A stretch of 6,553 nt of DNA. It comes from an uncultured Lachnospiraceae bacterium (lineage in GTDB: Bacteria; Bacillota; Clostridia; Lachnospirales; Lachnospiraceae). Positions within the stretch are counted from its first letter, which is position 1. Each line of letters begins with the position of its first letter. The stretch spans positions 1 through 6,553 of the forward strand of contig CALYSH010000086.1 in the NCBI GenBank assembly GCA_945485625.1. The letters are read 5' to 3'. The position numbers and the translations under genes were made by a program. The notes under the pieces are model-generated. The model worked only from the letters and a program-made list of their open reading frames with translations. It was not told where the DNA came from and searched no databases. Shown in pieces: positions 1-6,316 of the stretch.

Positions 1-735
1 CTCGTGCTCCTCCTCGTCATGATCATGGTGATGATGCTCATGGTCATGACAACCGCAGGTACACTCCTCATCATGGTCATGATGATGGTGATGCTCATGC
101 TCCTCATGAAGCATATCTGCAAGAAGATTCTCCAGCTTATCCGCCCCTTCAATTGTCTCCAATACGGCAGTGCCTTCCAGCTCGTCCAAAGGTGTGGTAA
201 TAATGGTTGCCTGTGCATTGTGCTCGCGAATCATATTTACACATTCATTGATTTTCTCATGACTCACCTTATCGGTTCTGCTCAAAATAATGGTTCCCGC
301 ATAAGCGATCTGGTTAATAAAGAACTCACCGAAATTCTTCATATACATTTTGCACTTGGAGGCATCCACAACTGCAACTGCACTGTTCACCTGTACATCC
401 AGTTCTGCAGCCACATCCTCCACAGCTTTTAATACATCGGACAGCTTTCCGACACCGGATGGCTCGATTAAGATACGTTCCGGCGCATAGGTGCTGATTA
501 CTTCTTTTAATGAAGTACCAAAATCACCTACCAGTGAGCAACAGATACAGCCGGAATTCATTTCCTTAATCTCAATACCTGCCTCCTTTAAGAATCCGCC
601 GTCAATACCAATTTCACCAAATTCGTTCTCAATCAGAACCGTCTTACTTCCATCCAGCGCTTCCTTCAAAAGCTTTTTAATCAAAGTAGTTTTTCCTGCT
701 CCCAGGAAACCGGATACAACATCTATTTTTGTCAT
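1..735 (-). CDS. COG0523/CobW-family GTPase, probable metal chaperone (C-terminus cut by window edge)
   Basis: 245 residues are visible and the frame is still open at the left edge. The N-terminus carries a Walker A P-loop (GFLGAGKTT, residues 9-17), the family segment ENEFGEIGIDG (36-46), the signature GCICC (62-66, the CxCC metal site), EPSG (91-94) and SRTD (152-155) in the position of the G-protein NKxD base-specificity motif. Residues 210-245 form a metal-binding stretch with 16 histidines around a CTCGC (CxCxC) centre. COG0523 proteins are GTPases that deliver metals, often Zn, Co or Ni; the visible sequence does not identify the metal. The ATG at 735 is chosen because AAAGGA lies 6 bases upstream; the in-frame ATG at 741 would abut that site. 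The usual C-terminal CobW domain would lie outside the window. It follows the SGNH gene by about 100 bases and appears to have its own promoter. Confidence 0.92.
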   Translation of the reverse strand, partial: MTKIDVVSGFLGAGKTTLIKKLLKEALDGSKTVLIENEFGEIGIDGGFLKEAGIEIKEMNSGCICCSLVGDFGTSLKEVISTYAPERILIEPSGVGKLSDVLKAVEDVAAELDVQVNSAVAVVDASKCKMYMKNFGEFFINQIAYAGTIILSRTDKVSHEKINECVNMIREHNAQATIITTPLDELEGTAVLETIEGADKLENLLADMLHEEHEHHHHHDHDEECTCGCHDHEHHHHDHDEEEHE

Positions 736-804
736 ACGCATTCCTTTCTGTCCATACGGGCCGGGGACTCCTCCCCCAAAAAATATTACATCATAAACAG
801 TTTC

Positions 805-833
805 ATTTTCTAACAAATCACCGAGATTGTCAA
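805..833 (-). promoter_or_regulatory. Putative sigma-A promoter for the COG0523 GTPase gene
   Basis: On the minus strand a perfect -35 box TTGACA (833-828) is followed after 17 bases by GAAAAT (810-805), a 4/6 match to the -10 consensus. It lies directly after the SGNH gene stop and about 70 bases before the GTPase start. The -35 box sits inside an 11-base palindrome, GATTGACAATC (825-835), which could be an operator or chance. No recognisable long Zur/Fur-type box was found in the leader. Confidence 0.5.
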
Positions 834-836
834 TCC

Positions 837-1913
837 TTATTCCTCCCAGTAAAGAGAATAATCCAGGTCACGTAAATATGTATGCAAGTCACGGCTTCTC
901 TCCTCTGTACCTCCAATCGTCAGTTCTTTCTTTCCGTCACGAATGCATTCAAAAATAAAACGATTGCATTTGGGATGATGATGGCATACATCCCGATAAT
1001 TATCGATATTTTCAATGATATCCTTCTCATCATGGAAATAAAAAATACGAACATTGGGATACTGTAATAAGGTTTGAATGGAATACTTATATATAGCAAG
1101 AATATCCTCCAATTCTCCCGATAAGACCTTCTGTTCCCAATACAATACACTGTAAGGCGGGTAAAAAATGATAAACTCTGTATCCGTATGCTCTCGAATA
1201 AACGGAAGAATATTGTCCAAATTCTCCTGACAGCCTTCAATCCAATCTTCTCTGGTTCTCGTTTCATGGGTAGCATTCAAAATATTCTGCTTGTCCCTTC
1301 GGGCAGAGCGTATGGTTATCTCCTTGCCGAACAAATTCTCTTCTTCCCAGGTATAGGCAGTATCCGTATTATCACCGCTTCCCTTCCATCCGGCCAATAA
1401 AACCTTATATCCTCTGACCGTCACAGAAAAGTTGAGTAGATAATCCCTGTCATTCCAAATCTTTGTATCATATAAATATTCTGGTCGTTCCACATAAGGC
1501 TGATCTTTTGGCGATGTGAGCTGATATTCATTTAAATCCATCACGATATGGTTCACCTTACGGTCCCCCGCAAAAATTTGCCCCATGATCTCTTTCAAAT
1601 CATCCGTTTTCGCACCGGAATAGGATAATTTTATGGTATTCCATCCCATTTCCTCATCAAACCATGAAGTATGCATATTTTCAGTCATGGATGTTCCCAC
1701 AATAGCATCCGTATATTCCAGATTCCTGGCAGCACCGGCCGTCTGATAAACCGGTTCCTCCAACAGAATGGGAAGTCTGCCTAATGGAGCATGATATTGA
1801 TAAAAAGGATCTGTATACACCACAAACAGGGCGTTAATCACTAAAACAGCTATTACTGTAATGACAAATCCCGCAAGGAATCTCCCATTTCCTCCAGTCG
1901 ATTTTTTCTCCAT
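837..1913 (-). CDS. Membrane-anchored SGNH-hydrolase-like protein, probable partner of the MBOAT acyltransferase
   Basis: 358 residues. A short basic N-terminus is followed by one hydrophobic helix (about 13-33), giving a signal-anchor topology with the rest outside the cell. GTSMTEN (73-79) resembles SGNH block I with S75 as candidate nucleophile. G100 (SYSGAKTDD) and N128 (MDLNEY) may serve as blocks II and III, and D308-V-C-H311 fits the DxxH of block V. These features and the adjacent MBOAT gene suggest a DltD/AlgJ/AlgX/PatB-like role in O-acylation of an extracellular polysaccharide; this is inference, and similarity to any one family is weak by eye. The ATG at 1913 has GAAGGA 7 bases upstream. 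It starts 25 bases after the frame-restored MBOAT stop, so the two are probably co-transcribed. The acyl group and polymer are unknown. Confidence 0.75.
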   Translation of the reverse strand: MEKKSTGGNGRFLAGFVITVIAVLVINALFVVYTDPFYQYHAPLGRLPILLEEPVYQTAGAARNLEYTDAIVGTSMTENMHTSWFDEEMGWNTIKLSYSGAKTDDLKEIMGQIFAGDRKVNHIVMDLNEYQLTSPKDQPYVERPEYLYDTKIWNDRDYLLNFSVTVRGYKVLLAGWKGSGDNTDTAYTWEEENLFGKEITIRSARRDKQNILNATHETRTREDWIEGCQENLDNILPFIREHTDTEFIIFYPPYSVLYWEQKVLSGELEDILAIYKYSIQTLLQYPNVRIFYFHDEKDIIENIDNYRDVCHHHPKCNRFIFECIRDGKKELTIGGTEERSRDLHTYLRDLDYSLYWEE

Positions 1914-1938
1914 TTTACCATCCTTCTTTCCGAATTTC

Positions 1939-2334
1939 TCAGAAATTGAAATAGATAAACTCAGAAACCTGAGTAAGCTTCAATATACAAAGCGCAAACA
2001 GAAAACCAATCCAAATACTCCATTTCACCGATCGTTGTTTTCTCAACACCAGTTCATGGGAAGACGGGGCTTTCACACACACAATCACCCACAATAGAAA
2101 CCACGACACTATCAATATGGGTCCACAAATCTCCAACACACCCAATGGCACCAGGTTACGAAGCGTCTCCCACAGGATACTGTCCTCAAACAGAACACCA
2201 CACAGGGGAAATGATATGCCTTCAAAAGGTCTTTTGAAGATTTGCATGAATAAATGCAAAGGCTGTTCCAGATAAGTTGCCCGAAAAAAGCACCATGCAC
2301 AGTTGACAAATCCAAAGGTCATAATCCAATTTAA
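1939..2334 (-). pseudogene. Out-of-frame C-terminal part of the MBOAT acyltransferase
   Basis: This stretch reads LNWIMTFGFVNCAWCFFRA and onward for 131 residues, in the frame entered from the upstream MBOAT reading frame if one G is removed from the run at 2335-2342. FGFVNCAWCFFRA matches the conserved C-terminal MBOAT pattern (hydrophobic stretch, W, then FFRA). It is followed by a hydrophobic helix around LIVSWFLLWVIVCV and a final one around WIGFLFALCIL. In this frame a TGA lies just upstream of the G run, so the fragment cannot be an independent extension. An internal ATG at 2322 lacks a convincing ribosome binding site, so separate translation is unlikely. It belongs to the same gene as 2222-3403, and the intact gene would span 1939-3403. 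Confidence 0.88.
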
Positions 2335-3403
2335 CCCCCCCCGGTAATTTGCTCAGCCATTTACCAAAGAGTCTCCAAATCACCATAGCAATGCCGTGCA
2401 GAAAACCCCATAGCACATATGTCCAGGCGGCACCGTGCCATAATCCGCTGACTGCAAAAACAATCAATGTATTCATACAGGTGCGGGTCAAACCCTTTCG
2501 ATTTCCTCCCAAAGGAATATACAGATAAGTGGTAAAGAAACGGGTTAATGTCATATGCCAACGTTTCCAGAATTCAGAAATATTCTTTGCTTTATAGGGG
2601 GAATCAAAGTTCACCGGCAGTTTCACGCCAAAGAAATATCCCAATCCGATTGCCATATCACAGTATCCGCTAAAGTCAAAATAAATCTGTAAGGTATATC
2701 CCAAAATCATCAATACCGCATCCGGTCCTGTCAATCCATATACGTTGGCAAAACCTACGTTGACCAACTTGGCAAAACGATCTGCCACGAGCATCTTCTT
2801 TGCCAAACCGATCACAAAATATTCCACACCCTGAACTATATCTTCCGAAGCAATGGACTTCTTCTGCTCCTTCAGTTGTGGAATCAGTTCCTGATGAAGC
2901 ACAATGGGGCCTGCTACCAATTGTGGAAAGAAGGAAACAAACGCGGCATACTCCAAAAAAGAATAAGCCTTCATTCTGCGATAGTAGCTGTCAATCACGA
3001 AGGATAATTGTTGGAAGGTGTAAAAACTAATACCAAGGGGTAATACAATTCCCCGCAGCGGAATATCCGCACGAATAACACGATTAACATTCTCAATAGT
3101 AAAGTCCAGGTACTTAAAGTAAAATAACAATCCCACATTAAACAAAAGGCCGGCAAACAGCAAAGCATATCTCTGCCATCCTGTCCGTTTGTCTGAAATC
3201 AAAAGACGATGCAGCACATAATTAACACCGATACTGCTTCCCAACAACAGACATAACTTCCAATCGTAAAAACCGTAGAATACAAAAGAGGCTGCAACAA
3301 GGATTCCGAGACAAATCCGAAACCTCCCAAGCCTTCGAAGCAAAGCCCATATTCCCCAAACAATGGGGAAAAAAAATAAAAAATCATACGAATTAAAAAG
3401 CAT
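2222..3403 (-). CDS. MBOAT-family membrane O-acyltransferase (AlgI/DltB-like), frameshifted near the C-terminus
   Basis: As encoded this is 393 residues. It opens with MLFNSYDFLF, typical of the family, and has many hydrophobic helices. The MBOAT core is clear: YFDFSGYCDMAIGLG (241-255), PVNFDSPYKAKNISEFWKRW (263-282), YIPLGGNRKG (295-304) and SGLWHGAAW (319-327) with WGFLHG (332-337); H323 and H337 are the family's functional histidines. The family moves acyl groups across the membrane to extracellular polymers. Residues 1-356 are family-like, but the last 37, after KLPGG (352-356), are not: the frame breaks in a run of eight G at 2335-2342. The expected C-terminal helices are encoded in another frame (2334-1939). 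With seven G the protein would be about 487 residues, a normal AlgI-like length. GAGGG lies 7 bases before the ATG. It begins 30 bases after the protease stop. Confidence 0.9.
   Translation of the reverse strand: MLFNSYDFLFFFPIVWGIWALLRRLGRFRICLGILVAASFVFYGFYDWKLCLLLGSSIGVNYVLHRLLISDKRTGWQRYALLFAGLLFNVGLLFYFKYLDFTIENVNRVIRADIPLRGIVLPLGISFYTFQQLSFVIDSYYRRMKAYSFLEYAAFVSFFPQLVAGPIVLHQELIPQLKEQKKSIASEDIVQGVEYFVIGLAKKMLVADRFAKLVNVGFANVYGLTGPDAVLMILGYTLQIYFDFSGYCDMAIGLGYFFGVKLPVNFDSPYKAKNISEFWKRWHMTLTRFFTTYLYIPLGGNRKGLTRTCMNTLIVFAVSGLWHGAAWTYVLWGFLHGIAMVIWRLFGKWLSKLPGGVKLDYDLWICQLCMVLFSGNLSGTAFAFIHANLQKTF
2335..2342 (-). repeat. Homopolymer G8 tract at the MBOAT frameshift
   Basis: Eight consecutive C on the plus strand (G on the coding strand), exactly where the family-like frame ends. 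Eight G gives the truncated form; seven or ten G joins the two MBOAT parts in frame. Such tracts mutate by slipped-strand mispairing and are also prone to sequencing error. Confidence 0.9.
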
Positions 3404-3433
3404 TTATCGGCCCTCGTTCTCTCAAACATTTCT

Positions 3434-4180
3434 CTATCGTTTTTCTCGTTCCAAATCTTTTGCATAGATTGTCAGATATGGAATCACTGCAGTTTCACCT
3501 GCATCACTGATGGCGCATACCACACCAAGGAAATTTCCACCGGAATCAAACACACCACCCCCACTCATACCGGGAAAGCACTCCATATCCAGCCAGATGA
3601 CCATCTCCTGCAAATCCTGGGAGTAAATCCAGACATCTTTTACATAACCCTCGGCGACATCTTCTCCCACACCATTATAGGAAGCAATGATCCGTACATA
3701 ATCGCCGGACTGCAGATGATCATAAGCCTCTTTCTCTATTCGTACCGGTTTCAATGCAACATTCGTCACAGTTTCTTTCTTCACCGTCACAAATACCAGA
3801 TCGGAATCCGTGGCAAGATAATCACAATGCCCCTCGGCTCCCGCCTCCCGGGAAAACCTCACATAGATTCGATTAGGGTCATCTAAAACATGCCCTGTGG
3901 TCACAATAATCCATTCATTCTCTGTTTCACCATAGACCACTCCACTCCCCATACCGGATCCGGAAATGATTTGAACCACCATGGTTTCCAAATCCCCGGG
4001 CTCCTTCTCCTCATGGTCAGAAGCATAGGAAAACGCTTCGTCTGTTTCTTCTGCATCCTGCACAGTCTGCGAAGTTTCTTCCGGTGAGTCCGTAGTTACT
4101 TGCTTCATAGCACAGCCAATTCCGGACAGGATTCCCAGAACAGTCAGCAACACTCCCACAATCGTCTTTTTTCCCTTCAA
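3434..4180 (-). CDS. Exported trypsin-like serine protease (S1 fold), TTG start
   Basis: 248 residues from the TTG at 4180. The N-terminus MKGKKTIVGVLLTVLG is a positively charged, hydrophobic signal sequence ending at GIGC (C23), a possible but non-canonical lipobox, so the protein may be a lipoprotein or membrane-anchored. An acidic linker rich in E, D, T and S (about 28-62) follows. The protease domain shows GMGSGVVYG (76-84), TTGHV with H97, TDSDLVFV with D127, and CFPGMSGGGVF with S206 in the GxSGG motif, so the catalytic triad looks intact. The length suits a protease domain without a PDZ domain, unlike DegP/HtrA. The TTG start is chosen because AGGTGA lies just upstream (4190-4185); an in-frame ATG at 4291 falls inside rnpB and upstream of its terminator. 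It is first in a probable operon with the MBOAT and SGNH genes. Substrate unknown. Confidence 0.85.
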   Translation of the reverse strand: MKGKKTIVGVLLTVLGILSGIGCAMKQVTTDSPEETSQTVQDAEETDEAFSYASDHEEKEPGDLETMVVQIISGSGMGSGVVYGETENEWIIVTTGHVLDDPNRIYVRFSREAGAEGHCDYLATDSDLVFVTVKKETVTNVALKPVRIEKEAYDHLQSGDYVRIIASYNGVGEDVAEGYVKDVWIYSQDLQEMVIWLDMECFPGMSGGGVFDSGGNFLGVVCAISDAGETAVIPYLTIYAKDLEREKR

Positions 4181-4190
4181 GGAATCACCT
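4181..4190 (-). promoter_or_regulatory. Ribosome binding site that sets the protease TTG start
   Basis: The minus strand reads AGGTGATTCC directly before the TTG. AGGTGA is a full match to the 16S anti-Shine-Dalgarno region. No comparable site precedes the in-frame ATG at 4291. Confidence 0.75.
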
Positions 4191-4212
4191 GCTTTCTTTT
4201 CTGTAATGTAAG

Positions 4213-4236
4213 AAACCCCCGAAGAATCGAGGGTTT
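4213..4236 (-). terminator. rnpB intrinsic terminator with weak U-tract
   Basis: The minus strand folds as AAACCCTCGA, loop TTCT, TCGGGGGTTT: a 10-pair stem with one G-U pair, 12 bases after the RNase P RNA P1 helix. The tail is only UUU-C-UU-ACAUU, so termination may be incomplete and some readthrough into the protease operon is plausible. Confidence 0.75.
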
Positions 4237-4241
4237 TATAC

Positions 4242-4247
4242 ATTATA
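4242..4247 (-). promoter_or_regulatory. Possible -10 element for the protease operon
   Basis: A perfect TATAAT lies between the rnpB 3' end and its terminator, about 60 bases before the protease start. No -35 box is found at the right distance (the 17-base position reads CCGGCT inside rnpB) and there is no extended TG. It may be chance in an AT-rich spot. Confidence 0.25.
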
Positions 4248-4248
4248 A

Positions 4249-4589
4249 TATAAGCAAAACGATAAGCCGGGTTATGTCGTTGAGCGATCATCTATCTAGT
4301 ACGGCTGTTACCAGCCGCATCAAGCGACCCACCTGAAAGCAGGCCGGGCAAGCCTGTTGCTTTCTTCTTGGTCTTGCTTCGGATGGGGTTTACATGGCTC
4401 CGTCTGTTACCAGACGGACGGTAGTCTCTTAAGCTGCCTTTCCACCCTTACCAGAAAAATCTGGCGGTATATCTCTGTTGCACTGGCCTTGGAGTCACCT
4501 CCACCGGACGTTATCCGGCACCCTGCCCTATGAAGCCCGGACTTTCCTCACCTACATAAATGTAGCCGCGATCGCCTGTTTTACTTATA
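4249..4589 (-). ncRNA. rnpB: RNase P RNA, bacterial type A
   Basis: This is the catalytic RNA of ribonuclease P, which removes 5' leaders from pre-tRNAs. The minus strand contains the hallmark GAGGAAAGTCCGGGCTTC near the 5' end and the 3' consensus GACATAACCCGGCTTAT. Between them are AGAGACTACCG, GTAAACCCCATCCG and the CAGGTGGGTCG segment, which resembles the loop that pairs with the tRNA CCA end. The two ends pair in a 12-bp P1 helix: 4589-4578 (TATAAGTAAAAC) with 4260-4249 (GTTTTGCTTATA), one G-U pair. The ends are set from P1 and agree with the promoter, whose -10 box ends 6 bases upstream of 4589. The length of about 341 is on the short side for type A. No protein gene should be called inside it. 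Confidence 0.96.
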
Positions 4590-4594
4590 GAACC

Positions 4595-4623
4595 ATTATA
4601 GAATAACAGACCATTTTTGACAA
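4595..4623 (-). promoter_or_regulatory. rnpB sigma-A promoter
   Basis: The minus strand has TTGTCA (4623-4618), a 17-base spacer and a perfect TATAAT (4600-4595). Initiation about 7 bases later coincides with the start of the P1 helix. It fills the gap after the nucleoside kinase stop; no terminator separates the two genes, so kinase readthrough could also reach rnpB. Confidence 0.85.
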
Positions 4624-4631
4624 GCCATTAT

Positions 4632-6287
4632 TTACACACGAAAACAGCTTCCACCCACAAACTCTCTGCAAATCGAATTGTTGGGTAAGGACTCACTGGG
4701 AACATTCAGGAAATAATCAAGGAATTTCAAAAGTCTCTTTGCCTCATAATATTCCGGTGCGTCCTTGGGAATCTGGAACAACAACGGTTCCGCGTATTGC
4801 TTTAACATTGCAAGCTCATAAATCAGAGCCGAATTAAACATTGCATCCGCCTCTTCCTGGAAGGGGAAAATATTTTCCTCCTCTCCACGACGTACGGAAG
4901 CCCACATTCCAATGGTTCTCCGTGCATCCGAGCCTCGGGTTCTGGCATCACGAACCATTCTTCTGAGCAATCGTCCGTCCGTAGTCGGAATACGATTATG
5001 AAAATCCACATTGATCGTGGTAAGCGCACTGATGTAGATTTTATATTTGCTCTCTCCCGGCAGCGCATAGGACATTTTGTCATTCAGGCCATGAATTCCT
5101 TCGATCACCAATATATCGTCCGGTCCCAGCTGCTTGTAATTGCCCAGATACTCTCTCTTTCCAATCTTGAAATTGAAGGTTGGAATCTCTACCCGCTCTC
5201 CGCTCAGAAGACGTACCATATCCTCATTGAACTTCTTCACGTCAATCGCTTCCAGACATTCAAAATTATAATCACCCTTCTCATCCCGGGGTGTAAACTC
5301 CCTGTCAACAAAATAATCATCCAGCGCAATGGGGTGTGGCACCTTGCCCAACGTGCGAAGCTGAATGGACAGACGATGGGAAAAGGATGTCTTCCCCGAA
5401 GAGGACGGTCCTGCAATCATTACAAACTTTACATTTCCACGTTCTACAATATCTCTGGCAATTTCCGCTATCCTTCTCTCCTGCTGTGCCTCCTGCACCA
5501 AAATCAGCTCACTGAGAGAACCATTACAAATCTGGTCATTTAAATCCCCAACCGTTTCAATTCCAATCCTTCTGCCCCACTCATCGGATTCACACAGAGT
5601 CTCAAACAGTTTTCTACGCTCTTTGAAGGGAGCTACCACTGTGGGTTGTTTCTTGGTAGGCAAAAGCAACATAAATCCGGATTCATATGCAACCACATCA
5701 AACCATTTCACATAACCGGTGTGTGGCAGCATATAACCGTAAAAATAATCAAAATAGCCATCCAGTTCATAAACGTTCACTGCTGAGCTGCGACGATAGC
5801 GGAACAGCTTCTCCTTATCTTCCATGTGCTGGCGTCTGAAGATTTCAATAGCATCTTCCATGGAATAGGATTTTTTCAGAAAAGGCAAGCTTCCTTCCAC
5901 CAGTTCCTGCATTCTGCTCTTTATTTTCTCCGCATTCTCAGGTCCTGAGGTCACGCATCCTTCGGTACACATATATGTCCCGTGACCGATGGAATACTCC
6001 ACTTTTGTATCCTTTGCAGCCTCCGGGCCAAAAACATCAAAAACCGCTTTCAGGAACATCATGGTCGCAGTTCTCACATAGGTCTTATATCCTACATCAT
6101 CCCGCAATGTAAAAAAGGTCAGCTTGCAATCCTTTTTCACAGTCTTAAAAAGCTCCCGAATCTTTCCGTCCGCAGCCACCAGTGCAATCATATCCTCGAA
6201 TCTGCCCTGATATTCCTCTACAATCTGTCCGTAGGTTGTACCTTCCGGATACTGCTTTTCTTCCCCCATTACAGTTATCTTGTACAT
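4632..6287 (-). CDS. Nucleoside (uridine) kinase-like protein with N-terminal TGS domain
   Basis: 551 residues from the ATG at 6287. Residues 1-61 look like a TGS domain (MYKITVMGEE, PEGTTYGQI). The next part, containing YSIGHGTYM (about 98-106), resembles the second-additional domain of threonyl-tRNA synthetase. The C-terminal half is a phosphoribulokinase/uridine kinase P-loop domain: Walker A GPSSSGKTS (293-301), LDDYF (322-326) for substrate, and VIEGIHGLND (394-403). The architecture is that of the uridine kinase-like proteins of Clostridia; phosphorylation of a nucleoside is the family prediction, and the exact substrate and the TGS role are not known. AAAGGTGG lies just before the ATG at 6287. 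A GTG at 6317, overlapping the preceding stop as TAGTG, would add 10 residues (MRRKAGKVGQ); it is less likely because the TGS fold starts at MYKITV and the binding site lies inside that extension. Confidence 0.88.
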   Translation of the reverse strand: MYKITVMGEEKQYPEGTTYGQIVEEYQGRFEDMIALVAADGKIRELFKTVKKDCKLTFFTLRDDVGYKTYVRTATMMFLKAVFDVFGPEAAKDTKVEYSIGHGTYMCTEGCVTSGPENAEKIKSRMQELVEGSLPFLKKSYSMEDAIEIFRRQHMEDKEKLFRYRRSSAVNVYELDGYFDYFYGYMLPHTGYVKWFDVVAYESGFMLLLPTKKQPTVVAPFKERRKLFETLCESDEWGRRIGIETVGDLNDQICNGSLSELILVQEAQQERRIAEIARDIVERGNVKFVMIAGPSSSGKTSFSHRLSIQLRTLGKVPHPIALDDYFVDREFTPRDEKGDYNFECLEAIDVKKFNEDMVRLLSGERVEIPTFNFKIGKREYLGNYKQLGPDDILVIEGIHGLNDKMSYALPGESKYKIYISALTTINVDFHNRIPTTDGRLLRRMVRDARTRGSDARRTIGMWASVRRGEEENIFPFQEEADAMFNSALIYELAMLKQYAEPLLFQIPKDAPEYYEAKRLLKFLDYFLNVPSESLPNNSICREFVGGSCFRV

Positions 6288-6288
6288 T

Positions 6289-6300
6289 TGCCCCACCTTT
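6289..6300 (-). promoter_or_regulatory. Ribosome binding site for the nucleoside kinase ATG
   Basis: The minus strand reads AAAGGTGGGGCA, one base before the ATG at 6287. The GGTGG core at normal spacing supports that start over the GTG at 6317. Confidence 0.6.
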
Positions 6301-6316
6301 CCGGCTTTGCGCCGCA

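Noticed and set aside
1..108. Repeated CAT/GAT triplets as a CRISPR or tandem-repeat array
   Set aside because: The repeats are codon-level, without regular spacers, and are explained by the His/Asp-rich protein segment.
4..432. Plus-strand open frame of 142 codons rich in Met, Leu and Val
   Set aside because: It is the antisense shadow of the His/Asp/Glu-rich region of the COG0523 GTPase; CAT and GAT codons read backwards give ATG and ATC. It has no ribosome binding site.
763..784. GC hairpin next to an A-run as a terminator after the SGNH gene
   Set aside because: On the minus strand the T-run precedes the hairpin, and on the plus strand the hairpin is followed by A rather than T, so it is not an intrinsic terminator in either direction.
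837..3403. A dlt operon for teichoic acid D-alanylation
   Set aside because: No dltA or dltC is adjacent and the SGNH-like protein is not clearly DltD, so the acyl group cannot be called D-alanine.
3434..4180. Protease as a DegP/HtrA family member
   Set aside because: After the GMSGGG serine motif only about 40 residues remain, with no PDZ domain, so only a generic trypsin-like assignment is supported.
4100..4336. Plus-strand open frame across the protease start and rnpB
   Set aside because: It is antisense to the terminator, the RNase P RNA and the signal sequence, with no protein-like features.
4998..5543. Plus-strand open frame of 181 codons inside the nucleoside kinase
   Set aside because: It overlaps the P-loop domain coding region on the opposite strand, has no recognisable motif or ribosome binding site, and the minus-strand frame is clearly the real one.
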